Assembly (NCBI GenBank): GCA_019118465.1
Contig: DWYX01000016.1
Span: 1-60,982 of the forward strand
DNA length: 60,982 nt
Direction: 5' to 3'
From: Candidatus Limosilactobacillus faecipullorum
Lineage (GTDB): Bacteria; Bacillota; Bacilli; Lactobacillales; Lactobacillaceae
Below are positions 36,811 to 45,461 of the stretch, piece by piece. Numbering within the stretch: the stretch's first letter is position 1; each line of letters begins with the position of its first letter. The notes under the pieces are model-generated. The model searched no databases. It was not told the origin of the DNA and worked only from the letters and a program-made list of their open reading frames with translations. A program made the position numbers and the translations under genes.

Positions 36811-37800
36811 ATGAAGAAAAAGTACCAATTTGACCAGCAAATGTTACGGGAAATGGTCCATAATCTAAAAAACAGCGTGGTTGAATTAACCCGGTGTGGG
36901 GATCATCTATCACGGCAAGCAACGATGGTTGGGCTGGGACTGCAACTGTCTGGCCTCAAGCGGCAGTTGCAGGATCCTCAAAAGCGAGAAGTTTTATTAC
37001 AAGCCGCCACAAAGATGAAATTAACGATCCCCAAAGACATTGATCTTATTAGTGAAGTTGCAGAACGAAATCTTGGTGGCCGTCAAGGAGTGGTCTTAAA
37101 TCCGCAGGTTAATCCACGCACCGTGGTTCTAGCTTTATATGGGGGTGCCTTGGTTTTACCCCCATCAAAAGAACACTGGCAATTTTATGATCGTCTGGCT
37201 CAAGCCAGTGGGGCGGAGATTGTGGTTCCGGATTACCCCCATTTACCAACGGGGACAGTTGAACAAGCAGTGGCCTACCTGCAAACGGTATATGAAAGTT
37301 TGTATAATCAAACGCCGGCCAGTGAAATTACCGTTCTCGGAGATTCAGCTGGTGGCGGCTTAGCCACGGTCCTCGTTGAAGAACTTGCCAAGTTGGGCTT
37401 ACCTGTTCCTGGACACTTAGTCTTGCTTTCCCCGTGGCTTGATTTTCAATTAAAAAATCCGGCTTTGACGACCTATAACCAGGCAGATTTGGTGTTAGAT
37501 TTACTAGGATTGCAGACTTTTGGCAAGCAGTTTGGGGGAAAGTTAACCGCAGAAGATTACCGGGTTAATCCACTGAAGGGGCCGGTTACTGGTCTGCGGG
37601 ATGTTCACCTTTTTGTTGGAACGAAGGAACTGATGTGTTTAGACACCATTGAATTTGCCAATCATCTTGCTCAAGCGAAAGTCCCGGCCACCCTGGTAAT
37701 TGGGCGGGGCTTGTATCATGCTTATCCCCTCTATTCAACGCCAGAAGGGAAGGCAGCGCTAGCAAAAATTGCTGAAGTTGTGAAAGGAGCCCAAAAATGA
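36811..37800 (+). CDS. Esterase/lipase of the hormone-sensitive lipase family
   Basis: About 329 residues of alpha/beta hydrolase. The nucleophile elbow is GDSAGGG, the following LLSPWLDF is typical of the HSL (family IV) esterases, and the late GLYHAYPLY supplies the histidine. The usual oxyanion HGGG is replaced by LYGGAL. ATG 36811 is preferred over ATG 36802 because AAAGG lies 9 bases before it. The stop codon overlaps the next start (ATGA), so it is coupled to the DJ-1 gene. Substrate unknown. Confidence 0.82.
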   Translation: MKKKYQFDQQMLREMVHNLKNSVVELTRCGDHLSRQATMVGLGLQLSGLKRQLQDPQKREVLLQAATKMKLTIPKDIDLISEVAERNLGGRQGVVLNPQVNPRTVVLALYGGALVLPPSKEHWQFYDRLAQASGAEIVVPDYPHLPTGTVEQAVAYLQTVYESLYNQTPASEITVLGDSAGGGLATVLVEELAKLGLPVPGHLVLLSPWLDFQLKNPALTTYNQADLVLDLLGLQTFGKQFGGKLTAEDYRVNPLKGPVTGLRDVHLFVGTKELMCLDTIEFANHLAQAKVPATLVIGRGLYHAYPLYSTPEGKAALAKIAEVVKGAQK

Positions 37801-38369
37801 TAAAAGTAGCCGTTATTTTCGCTGATGGATGTGAAGAAATTGAAGCCTTAACCCCCGTTGATGTAATGCGGCGGCTGGGGATTGAGGTTACCATGGTTGG
37901 CTTGGATAAGCTCCATATCATGGGCGCCCATGAGATTCCCTTGAAGATGCAGACGACGATTAGCCCAGCCTTGCTTGATTATGATGCTGTTGTTTTCCCT
38001 GGTGGGTCAACTGGGGCAGCGAACCTTCGGGATAGTGATGAATTGATGGCAATCATGCAAGCACGACAAGCTAACGGTCAGTGGAACGCTGCTATGTGTG
38101 CAGCGCCGTTAGCCTTTGCTCGGTATGGATTGTTAGACGGTCATCAATTTACCTGCTTCCCGGGAGTTGAAAAAGAAATCGTTCAAACCAATTCCACCGC
38201 AAACTTCTCACCAGCAATTACGGTGGTTGATGAAGCTGGCCATCTAATTACTAGTCGCGGACCCGCAACTGCCATGGCCTTCGCTTTTAAGATTGCCCAA
38301 GTCCTCGGCGTCGCAACCACCGACATGCAAGATGCCATGCTCTATACTTATCTAAAACAAGAAATTTAG
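37797..38369 (+). CDS. DJ-1/PfpI family protein
   Basis: A 190-residue protein of the ThiJ/DJ-1 branch. The reactive cysteine is Cys101 in MCAAPLAFARYG, with Glu14/15 (GCEEIEA) as the partner residue. SRGPATAMAFAFKI near the end is also conserved. Relatives act as glyoxalase III or deglycase, or as redox-sensing chaperones; which applies here is unknown. It overlaps the esterase by four bases (ATGA). Confidence 0.9.
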   Translation: MIKVAVIFADGCEEIEALTPVDVMRRLGIEVTMVGLDKLHIMGAHEIPLKMQTTISPALLDYDAVVFPGGSTGAANLRDSDELMAIMQARQANGQWNAAMCAAPLAFARYGLLDGHQFTCFPGVEKEIVQTNSTANFSPAITVVDEAGHLITSRGPATAMAFAFKIAQVLGVATTDMQDAMLYTYLKQEI

Positions 38370-38374
38370 AAGAA

Positions 38375-38525
38375 GTCCCAGCCATTAGCTAGGGAACGTG
38401 GTGGGGATGATTTTGAGCCGCTATCAAGGCTTAAAATTCACGCTTGATGTTTAATCCAGTTTCACCACTTGGAGCGAATCAGCCAACTTGTTTGGCGTTT
38501 GTGAGCCCATGCAAGGTCGAATGGA
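38375..38525 (-). repeat. Intergenic repeat, core copy K2
   Basis: On the minus strand the core at 38471-38516 (contains GCCAAACAAGTTGGCT) leads, after about 80 divergent bases, into the end module GTTCCCTAGCTAATGGCTGG at 38375-38400. This is the same order as in the copies at 43283, 44466 and 59567. It lies beyond mprF and in its direction of transcription. Confidence 0.75.
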
Positions 38526-38583
38526 AGGTAATGGTACTCGCCTACTGCTCTGGCACGACTGGTTAATAAATTTCAATTACAAC

Positions 38584-38632
38584 GAAAGACCACTAATAAA
38601 GGTTACGTTTCAACCTTTATTAGTGGTCTTTC
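38584..38632. terminator. Long perfect bidirectional terminator
   Basis: A 21-base arm starting GAAAGACCACTAATAAAGG (38584-38604) is exactly inverted at 38612-38632, with a 7-base loop and A/T flanks. It separates the convergent DJ-1 gene and mprF. Confidence 0.85.
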
Positions 38633-38679
38633 ATTGTTTTTAATCTCAAATATATATTATTAAGAAGGATTTCTCACTA

Positions 38680-41274
38680 CTACTTCTTCCACCACAGCAT
38701 CCAATCCAGGACAGGTTTGGGAGTGGCTTGATCAACGCGTTGGTTAACCACTGCAACAACCGCAATCATGGCGGCAATTAAGGAACCTTGCTTAAAGTAA
38801 ACGGTGTACTTTGGCCGCCACAGGGAGGCGTATTTTTCTTTGTATCGCCGTAAGCCTTGGAAGGAGTACAGTTCAGAACCATATTCGTAAATGAAGTGGG
38901 CGATCTTTTCAGCGTTGAAAGCATATTGGGAGTGCCCCACATTGGCGAGCGGGGCCATGCCGAGGTCAAAGTATTGATAATTATTGGCTTGCCCGTATTC
39001 AAACATGGAGATAAAGATCTTATCCATGATTCCTGAAGGAGCGGCTTTCGTGTGCCGCATTAGGTCAATGGTTAGAATCTCCTTACCGCCAGTTGGCATG
39101 AAGGTCGCAAAGGCTACCATTTTTCCGTCAGCGCCTTTAACGACCCCTATGGGAGCAGTGTTTAAATAATTCGGATCAAAGTAGCCCAAAGAAAAGCCTT
39201 TTTCAACTTGATTTCCCAACCATTCGTCAGAAATTTTCTTTAACTCGGCCATCGTTGCTTGATCAAATGGTGGTTGAAGGATTTCAAAGGTGTAGCCTTC
39301 CCGGTCAAACTTATGCATTAAGGCCCGTTGTGATCGTTGCTTTTTCCCGGCGAGGGTGAAGTCAGCTAATTTCACCATCCCATCTTCCCCGGTCTTTAAG
39401 AAGTCAAAGCCGTACTCGTGAAGGAGAAGGGTCATTTCTTCACCAACTTCGTAGAAAACAAGTTGGTAGTTAAAGCGATCGGCATCAACCATGAATTGGT
39501 GAACGGCGTCGTGCCAGACGTCGCGGTTCCCAACCGGATCGCCCATCACTACCAACCGGCCATTTTTGGCTTGATACATAAAGAAGAGTTGGTCTTTTCC
39601 ATCGGCTTTGTAATAGTAAATATTTTTGTCCCCTAAGAAGGCGAGGTGGCAGGTTTCATTACCACCGTATTCATCAATAATTGCTTGCACCCGGTCAGTA
39701 GCTAAGGGTTGGCGGATGCCAAAGGGATCACTTCCGCGCATAAAGTAGCGGATAATCAGGATCATGATTATCAACCCTAGTAGCATCCCAATAAAGCCGG
39801 AGAGCCAAATTTTTTCTCCCTGGAAGAAGAAAAAGGTTGGGACCCTGTGTTTTTCAGCATAGTTAGGGGAATTTACTAACCCGACAATGGAGTAAAGAAT
39901 CAGGCTCCCCGCATAAATTGAACCATCAAAGATTAACTTTCCAATTGAGTATTGAAGCTTTTCCCGGTAAATAGTGTTCCGCATTAAGAACATTAAAACC
40001 AAGAGCACAACCAGGTAGATAGCTAACGACGGTGTCCCGAGATTAATGAAGGTGTTGATGATGCCGATTAACAAGAGAATAACGGTTGGCCAATAAGCTT
40101 TTTTAACCTTGGCTTGAATTCCGCGGGCGCAAGCTAGCATAGCAATTGCAAAAAGGATCGTTGTTAACTGATGAAGGAAGAAGAAGGTAAAGGGGTAGAA
40201 GCGTTGTAAGAACCGATTTGACGCCGTTAGGTCCGGGACAGAAGCAGCCAGGAGCATGAAAATTCCTGAAACATACATAAAGATGGTGATGATGATCTGG
40301 GAGCCTTGTCGAATCATCGCTGCTGGAATGTGGTCAAAGAAATCATTAACCCGATCAAATAAGTAGTGGACAAAGAAGACCAGGGCCAAGAAAAGGGGGA
40401 TGATGTAGTAAAAGACTCGGAATAAAAGGAGCCAAACGATGGCTGATGACCGGGGAACTCCTAACAAAGAGAGCTCAAGGAGCATCATGACATCGAAGGA
40501 CCCAATCGCCCCTGGCAACATGGACACGACCCCAAGGACCTGGGCAACAACGTATAGAGTAAAAACCGCCCAGTAGTTAGTTTTGATCCCAGTTGCCATC
40601 CCAACTAAGATGAAGAAGCCGGCGATAAATAACCATTCAAAGGTTGAAGTGACGGAAACAAAAATCTTAAACCGCAAGGACATCTCGCCAAAAAGCTTGC
40701 CTTCTTGCCGGTGAGTTAGCCAAAGGGCCAATGGGAAATATAACCCACCGCTGACAAGCCAGATGGCGTAACGATTAAAGTGGCCGCCTTGGTGAAAAGC
40801 AAACATAATAATTAGAGCTAACCAACAGAGCAGGGAAAGTCCGGCTAATAGGAAGACCGCAATTTTAGCAATTGCCCCAATAATTTGACTTCGGCTAGCT
40901 TGTTTACCATAAAAATGAGCCCGCAACGTGGCCCCTAATAAGCCGCCAAATCCAGCAACGTTGGTTAAAGTATTGGTAATCCAACCACTTCGGAAAATAT
41001 AGAAGAGGTTAAATTTACCAGGTAAAAGATGGGTAATGGCAATGTCATACCCCGTCATTGGTAAGATCGCAATTAGACCTCCCAAAGTTAAGAGTAGGAG
41101 CTTTCCGAGGGGGAGAGTGGTTAACTCTGTGCTAACCGCTCCCCAATCAACGGTTTTAAAGAAATTTCCCAGTGTAATTACGACAAAAAGAATGACTGAG
41201 GTAATAAAGATAAGCTTTAAGATCCGGGCATAACGTTGCCAAAAACGTTGTGCGGTTTGCCAAAAGGTTTGCAT
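38680..41274 (-). CDS. mprF: Phosphatidylglycerol lysyltransferase, MprF family
   Basis: About 864 residues from the ATG at 41272-41274, which follows TGGGGG; a TTG further upstream (41322) lacks a ribosome site. The N-terminal 500 residues hold about fourteen transmembrane helices (the lipid flippase). The C-terminal cytosolic part is the DUF2156/acyltransferase-like synthase (MGDPVGNRDVWHDAVHQF, then FYEVGEEMTLLLHEYGF). The family transfers lysine (or alanine) from tRNA to phosphatidylglycerol and moves the product outward, reducing the negative charge and the sensitivity to cationic peptides. Length and both domains are complete. Amino-acid choice is not readable. Confidence 0.93.
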   Translation of the reverse strand: MQTFWQTAQRFWQRYARILKLIFITSVILFVVITLGNFFKTVDWGAVSTELTTLPLGKLLLLTLGGLIAILPMTGYDIAITHLLPGKFNLFYIFRSGWITNTLTNVAGFGGLLGATLRAHFYGKQASRSQIIGAIAKIAVFLLAGLSLLCWLALIIMFAFHQGGHFNRYAIWLVSGGLYFPLALWLTHRQEGKLFGEMSLRFKIFVSVTSTFEWLFIAGFFILVGMATGIKTNYWAVFTLYVVAQVLGVVSMLPGAIGSFDVMMLLELSLLGVPRSSAIVWLLLFRVFYYIIPLFLALVFFVHYLFDRVNDFFDHIPAAMIRQGSQIIITIFMYVSGIFMLLAASVPDLTASNRFLQRFYPFTFFFLHQLTTILFAIAMLACARGIQAKVKKAYWPTVILLLIGIINTFINLGTPSLAIYLVVLLVLMFLMRNTIYREKLQYSIGKLIFDGSIYAGSLILYSIVGLVNSPNYAEKHRVPTFFFFQGEKIWLSGFIGMLLGLIIMILIIRYFMRGSDPFGIRQPLATDRVQAIIDEYGGNETCHLAFLGDKNIYYYKADGKDQLFFMYQAKNGRLVVMGDPVGNRDVWHDAVHQFMVDADRFNYQLVFYEVGEEMTLLLHEYGFDFLKTGEDGMVKLADFTLAGKKQRSQRALMHKFDREGYTFEILQPPFDQATMAELKKISDEWLGNQVEKGFSLGYFDPNYLNTAPIGVVKGADGKMVAFATFMPTGGKEILTIDLMRHTKAAPSGIMDKIFISMFEYGQANNYQYFDLGMAPLANVGHSQYAFNAEKIAHFIYEYGSELYSFQGLRRYKEKYASLWRPKYTVYFKQGSLIAAMIAVVAVVNQRVDQATPKPVLDWMLWWKK

Positions 41275-41385
41275 AGCTACCCCCAAAAGTGAAGTATAGG
41301 AAGAAGGAAAAGCTTCCTTCAAAACGATTTATTCTCTTCTAAGTTACATTTTTTTCGAAAAATTAGCAAGAAATCCTAAAAATGG

Positions 41386-41414
41386 TTGACGTCCAAAGCA
41401 ACTTACGGTATATT
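41386..41414 (+). promoter_or_regulatory. Promoter of the tRNA-Asp gene
   Basis: TTGACG (41386-41391), a 17-base spacer, and TATATT (41409-41414), 17 bases before the mature tRNA. Confidence 0.7.
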
Positions 41415-41431
41415 ATTACTTGTGCTTAATT

Positions 41432-41506
41432 GGTCCATTGGTCTAGTTGGTTTAGGACGCATCCCTGTCACGGATGAGATCGCGGGTTCGAGTCCCGCAT
41501 GGACCG
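41432..41506 (+). tRNA. tRNA-Asp (GTC)
   Basis: The acceptor arms GGTCCAT (41432-41438) and ATGGACC (41499-41505) pair perfectly. The anticodon loop is CTGTCAC, with anticodon GTC reading Asp codons. The T arm is GCGGGTTCGAGTCCCGC, and G41506 is the discriminator base. CCA is not encoded (CTAA follows). Confidence 0.97.
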
Positions 41507-41513
41507 CTAATTA

Positions 41514-41554
41514 AAGAGCCCGGAAGGAAGCGATCGTTTCTTTCCGGGCTTTCT
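41514..41554 (+). terminator. Terminator of the tRNA gene
   Basis: GAGCCCGGAAGGAA pairs with TTTCTTTCCGGGCTTTC around a short loop, ending in a T-rich run. Confidence 0.75.
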
Positions 41555-41581
41555 TGTATGGATTTATAAATGGAGGAAAAT

Positions 41582-42466
41582 ATGGAAAATACTTGGTATT
41601 ACCACGGAAATGAACCGATCAAGATTAAACGGTATCTCCAAAGTTTGGGGATGGGACACCGCCTTTTTAACGATATTAAAAATGGGGCCGGGGTGTTAAT
41701 GGTTGACCATCGTGAAGTTCGGCCTACGACGAAGATTTTGCCCAACCAACCTTTAACGATTAAGGTTGATCCAGAACCAGTTGATCCCACGGTTGCCGTG
41801 TCTGAGGGTCCCTTAAACATTGTCTATGAAGACGATAACTGGTTGGTAATTAACAAACCAGCTGGCTTATCTTCCGTCCCGGGACCAACGGAACAGGAAG
41901 ATACGGTACTCAATCGGGTAAAGGGATACTTAATTCAAAAAGCCGCTGAAGATCAGCGGCCCCATTTAATTACCCGGCTGGATCGCTTTACGAGTGGCTT
42001 AATGCTCATTGCCAAGCACCGGGTAGCTTCTAGTATGATTAGCCATCAAGTGCAAACTCACCGAGTTAAGAAGGAATACTTGGCGATTGTAAGTGGGCAC
42101 TTACCGGCTGAACATGGGCTGATTGATCAGCCAATTGCCCGGGTTAAGGATCAAATTTCCCGGGAAATAAGTCCGGATGGTCAACCTGCCAAAACCGAAT
42201 ACTGGGTGGAAGCAGTTAAGGACCAATATAGTCTCGTTCGCCTACGGCTTCATTCTGGGCGGACTCACCAAATTCGAGTTCATCTTAGTTGGCTAGGGAA
42301 TCCTTTAGTAGGCGACCACTTGTATGGCGGTGAGTTGGACCAAGTTGAACACCAAGCTTTGCATGCTACCCGGCTAGAATTTTTGAATCCTTTTACTGAG
42401 AAAGAACTTTCATTTAAGGTAACTTTACCCCAAGCTTTACAAGGATTGTGGGATCAACTAAATTAA
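41582..42466 (+). CDS. RluA-family RNA pseudouridine synthase
   Basis: About 294 residues from ATG 41582, chosen because GGAGG (41572-41576) is at the right distance; an ATG at 41570 overlaps that site. The family core is present: EDDNWLVINKPAGL, then ITRLDRFTSGLMLIAK with the catalytic Asp, and GRTHQIRVHLSWLGNPLVGDHLYG. The N-terminal 80 residues form an S4-like segment. It isomerises uridine to pseudouridine in rRNA or tRNA; the exact target site is not readable. Monocistronic; the downstream element is a TPP riboswitch. Confidence 0.9.
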   Translation: MENTWYYHGNEPIKIKRYLQSLGMGHRLFNDIKNGAGVLMVDHREVRPTTKILPNQPLTIKVDPEPVDPTVAVSEGPLNIVYEDDNWLVINKPAGLSSVPGPTEQEDTVLNRVKGYLIQKAAEDQRPHLITRLDRFTSGLMLIAKHRVASSMISHQVQTHRVKKEYLAIVSGHLPAEHGLIDQPIARVKDQISREISPDGQPAKTEYWVEAVKDQYSLVRLRLHSGRTHQIRVHLSWLGNPLVGDHLYGGELDQVEHQALHATRLEFLNPFTEKELSFKVTLPQALQGLWDQLN

Positions 42467-42479
42467 AAGCAGATTAATT

Positions 42480-42570
42480 GTAACTGGAGTGCTCGTGAGC
42501 CGAGCTGAGATGCGTGCAAACACGGCGGATCCTTGGAACCTGTGAGTTAGAACTCGCGTAGGGACGTTAC
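42480..42570 (+). promoter_or_regulatory. TPP riboswitch (THI element)
   Basis: The conserved blocks occur in order: GGAGTGCTC with AGCTGAGA, then ATCCTTGGAACCTG, then GCGTAGGGA. P1 closes by GTAAC (42480-42484) with GTTAC (42566-42570). It binds thiamine diphosphate and controls the terminator that follows and thus tenA. Confidence 0.92.
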
Positions 42571-42572
42571 GG

Positions 42573-42606
42573 AAGGCGTTATCTAGCGAGGATAGCGCCT
42601 TTTTTC
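42573..42606 (+). terminator. Riboswitch-controlled terminator
   Basis: AAGGCGTTATC pairs with GATAGCGCCTT around TAGCGAG and ends in TTTTTT. It lies directly after the riboswitch, so TPP binding should favour termination. Confidence 0.85.
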
Positions 42607-42624
42607 GTCCGGAAAGGGAGAAAA

Positions 42625-43266
42625 ATGAAGTTTACTGATACTCTTAAAGCAACTATTAAGGAATGTCACAAGCAAAGTGTGCGCCATCCCTTTATTCAGC
42701 AACTTGCTGATGGTAGCTTACCCAAAGAAACTTTCCGATACTACCTATGCCAAGATCACCAATATTTAAGTAATTTTCAACACCTCCATGAACTAATTGC
42801 CAAGTAGTTGCCGGCCGATGACGCTAAGCTATTGTTAAGCTTGGGAGAAGGGGAAGATCAAGCTCGCAAGGTCTTGCACCAAGCTTTGCAAATCACTCCC
42901 GCTGAGTTAGATCAAACTAGCCCTGCGCCAACCAACTACGCTTATGTTACCCGTATGGATTACCAACTGACTAAGTTCGGGGTAGCCCCAGCATCGGCAG
43001 GGCTTTTACCATGTTATTGGCTTTATAACGAAATCGGCAAAGAACTTGCTCAAAAACAAAGCCCGGATCCAATTTACCAGACCTTCTTTGATGGCTATGC
43101 CGGAGAGGATTTTACGACTAGTACCACCCAAATACGGGAAATTGTTGATCGGCTAGCCGCGCAAGTTGATGAACCAACGCAAGCTTTGATGAGCGAAGCC
43201 TTTGCGAAGTCTTGTTACTACGAAGTTCATTTCTGGCAAATGGCTTTGATGAAGGAAAATTGGTAA
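42625..43266 (+). pseudogene. tenA: tenA (aminopyrimidine aminohydrolase) interrupted by one TAG
   Basis: The thiaminase-II/TenA family salvages the pyrimidine part of thiamine. The frame is complete from ATG 42625 (after GGAAAGGGAG) to TAA at 43264, about 213 codons, the normal family length, but codon 61 is TAG (42805-42807). Before it, LCQDHQYLSNFQHLHELIAK is normal. After it the sequence continues in the same frame with all expected motifs, including the active cysteine in LLPCYWLYNEIG and the late CYYEVHFWQMA. One base change explains the loss. A restart at the TTG right after the stop would lack the first helices, so activity is unlikely unless the amber codon is read through. Confidence 0.9.
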
Positions 43267-43282
43267 TAAAAGAGGAAGAAAA

Positions 43283-43536
43283 AAGTGCCAGCCATTAGCC
43301 AGGTAACTTTGGAGTGAACCAGCCAATTTGCTTGGCGTCTGTGAGCCTATGCAAGACCGAAAAAGGATAGTACCAACTACAAGCAAGGCAGGGTCCACTT
43401 GATTACCGTAGCCCAATTATCGTTTGTAGTTTAGCGACTTACGATAAGACCAAGTTTTGAAAAAGAAAACAGCCGGAGTGAAATTTGCAAAGAAAATTTT
43501 CTCCGGCTGTTTTATCTATAAGGACTATACTTGGAA
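43283..43536 (-). repeat. Composite intergenic repeat, copy K3 with long-hairpin module
   Basis: Read on the minus strand: the long-hairpin module (43462-43536, AGCCGGAGAAAATTTTC ... CACTCCGGCTGTTTT), a middle part with TTGGTCTTATCGTAAG and ACGATAATTGGGCTACGG, the core K3 (43311-43356) and the end module GCTAATGGCTGG followed by CACTTTTTTC. The order matches the copy at 59567-60035. It fills the gap after the aldo/keto reductase and points the same way. Confidence 0.8.
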
Positions 43537-43557
43537 AGAGTTAGCCAACTTACTTGT

Positions 43558-44409
43558 TTACCGTTGATACTGTTCGTTATTTTCAAAGACAAGTTCCGGT
43601 TCCCGACCAGTCCGCATAAAATGGTTTAGTTGGTTGATTTGATCCATTTCGGTAGTAGAAAGTTCAAAGTCATAGAGGTCCGCATTCGCTTGAATTCGTT
43701 CAAGGTGAGATGATTTAGGGATGATTGTCACGCCGCCTTGTAAGTGCCAACGTAAGATAACTTGGGCAACTGACTTGTGGTGGTGTTCGGCGATCGCCTT
43801 GAGGACGGGATCATCTTGAAACTTTCCCCGGGCAAGTGGTGACCAGGCTTGGGTAACGATCCCATGATTCTTGTGATAGTTCAAGAGAGCGAGTTGGTTT
43901 AAACCAGGATGGCGTTCAACTTGGTTAACAACCGGCCGTTCGTTAGCTTGGGTAGCTAAGAGTTCGAGGTGAGCAATTCCAAAGTTTGATACCCCAATTG
44001 ACTTGGTTAAACCTTGCTTTTTCATGTCTTCAAAAGCCCGCCAAGTTTCAAAGAAATGGCTTTGAATTGGCCAGTGAACCAATAAGAGGTCAACGTGGTC
44101 GAGTTGGAGTTTCCGTAAAGATTCTTTAACAGAGTCAATGGCTGTTTGGTAACCTTGGTTCTTTTCGGCTACCTTGGTAGTTACAAAGTATTGATCTCGG
44201 GGTGCATTTAGCCTTTGTAAGGCGTTTCCAAGGACAGCTTCGTTTTCATAAAGTTGGGCGGTATCGATAAGACGGTAACCAGAGTCGTAAGCTCCTTGAA
44301 CAGCCTGAGTCATAGCTGCTTGATCAGTTAGCTTGTATGTCCCTAACCCTTCTTGGGGCATTTTGTTGCCATCCGCAAGGGTTAACCAATTATTTTGAAT
44401 GGTTGTCAT
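43558..44409 (-). CDS. Aldo/keto reductase
   Basis: 283 residues from ATG 44407-44409, which follows GGAGGGATT on the minus strand; longer readings extend into repeat DNA without a ribosome site. The (beta/alpha)8 barrel carries the catalytic set Asp-Tyr-Lys-His: LIDTAQLYENE, FVTTKVAEK and LLLVHWP. The NADPH-binding end IIPKSSHLERIQAN is present. It reduces carbonyl compounds with NADPH; relatives reduce methylglyoxal and diketogulonate. Substrate unknown. It stands alone between two intergenic repeats. Confidence 0.93.
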   Translation of the reverse strand: MTTIQNNWLTLADGNKMPQEGLGTYKLTDQAAMTQAVQGAYDSGYRLIDTAQLYENEAVLGNALQRLNAPRDQYFVTTKVAEKNQGYQTAIDSVKESLRKLQLDHVDLLLVHWPIQSHFFETWRAFEDMKKQGLTKSIGVSNFGIAHLELLATQANERPVVNQVERHPGLNQLALLNYHKNHGIVTQAWSPLARGKFQDDPVLKAIAEHHHKSVAQVILRWHLQGGVTIIPKSSHLERIQANADLYDFELSTTEMDQINQLNHFMRTGREPELVFENNEQYQR

Positions 44410-44465
44410 TGAAATCCCTCCAATTAATTTGATGCCTTCAGTATACAATAGGGGGATAATAAAGA

Positions 44466-44640
44466 AAAAGCCCCAGCCATTAGCCAGGGAACGTTGGAAC
44501 TGGCCAACTGGTTTGACGTCTACAAACCCATGCAAGGCCAAGTAGGATTAAGGAAGGTAACCATCGTAGCCAAATTATCATTAGCAATTTGGCTAATCCG
44601 GCTCCACTAAGAACTCTCTCTAGATAAGAGCTACAATCTC
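44466..44640 (-). repeat. Composite intergenic repeat, copy K4
   Basis: On the minus strand: the module CTTATCTAGAGAGAG to GTGGAGCCGGATTAG (about 44595-44620; also at 59837-59878), GATAATTTGGCTACG, the shortened core K4 (44496-44537) and the end module GTTCCCTGGCTAATGGCTGG followed by GGCTTTTTC (44466-44495). It follows the DUF4811 gene in the same direction. The rest of the gap, 44641-44756, shows nothing clear. Confidence 0.75.
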
Positions 44641-44756
44641 AAATCTAACTAAAGTTAGCTTCCATGGTTGTTTACTCTTATTCATTGTAAGATTTCTGGT
44701 GGAGGCTTTTTACTTACGATAAGACTAAACTTTAAATTAATAATTTCTGCTTAACT

Positions 44757-45458
44757 TTATTTAGCCAATTGTTCGATTGCCCGGGCCTTAGCTTCATTCG
44801 TTAATTGAATTTGAAGCTTGCCTTGGTCGGTAGTTGACATTTGAGGGTTCTTCTTCATGGCTTGCATTAATTCAGCCTTAACTTGACTTGCGACCATTTG
44901 CTTGAGCTTCATTTGCGTAGCGGGTTGCTTTAAAGCCGTTTGTAACTTAGCAGCTTGGTCAGTGCTTAGGACAGACCAAGTTGGATTAACTTCGAACCGG
45001 TAGTCGATGGACTTAGTTTCGTGGTTGTCACCTAAGATTCCAAACATTGCCTTGGATAGAGCACTATCGTAAACGTATTGGTGCTTCTTAATGACTAACT
45101 TTGGTTGGTTCTTGGTGGTTACAACCTTGGACTTTGCTTTGTAATCGATCCAAGTATGCTTAGCTTTGCTTTGGTGGATATCAGTCTTGTAGACGTAAAC
45201 CTTTTCTGATCCTGTCCCCAATTGCTTGTATAACAAGAGGTTAGCTTTGTCACTAGTTGAAGCTAGGGACATGGTTTCGGTTTTAGTTTCAACCTTCATC
45301 CCCAAGTGATTAACGTCGTGCAAGGCGAAAACCGTTACGGAAAGGACAAGCACGATCAATGAAATGATTGACCAGAAAGTGTGGCCCTTCTTTTCAACGT
45401 AAACCGCCCCGAAAAGGTAGAAACAAACGGCACTTAAAACTACTAATAAGATAATCAT
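44757..45458 (-). CDS. DUF4811 membrane-anchored protein
   Basis: A 233-residue protein with two N-terminal hydrophobic helices (ILLVVLSAVCFYLFGAVYV and SIISLIVLVLSVTVFAL), followed by a soluble part rich in Lys and Gln and an amphipathic end. It belongs to the lactobacillus DUF4811 group, which is commonly found next to a DHA2 exporter, as here: the exporter stop is 3 bases upstream. The soluble part probably faces outside. Function unknown; an accessory role to the exporter is a context inference. Confidence 0.8.
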   Translation of the reverse strand: MIILLVVLSAVCFYLFGAVYVEKKGHTFWSIISLIVLVLSVTVFALHDVNHLGMKVETKTETMSLASTSDKANLLLYKQLGTGSEKVYVYKTDIHQSKAKHTWIDYKAKSKVVTTKNQPKLVIKKHQYVYDSALSKAMFGILGDNHETKSIDYRFEVNPTWSVLSTDQAAKLQTALKQPATQMKLKQMVASQVKAELMQAMKKNPQMSTTDQGKLQIQLTNEAKARAIEQLAK

Positions 45459-45461
45459 CGT

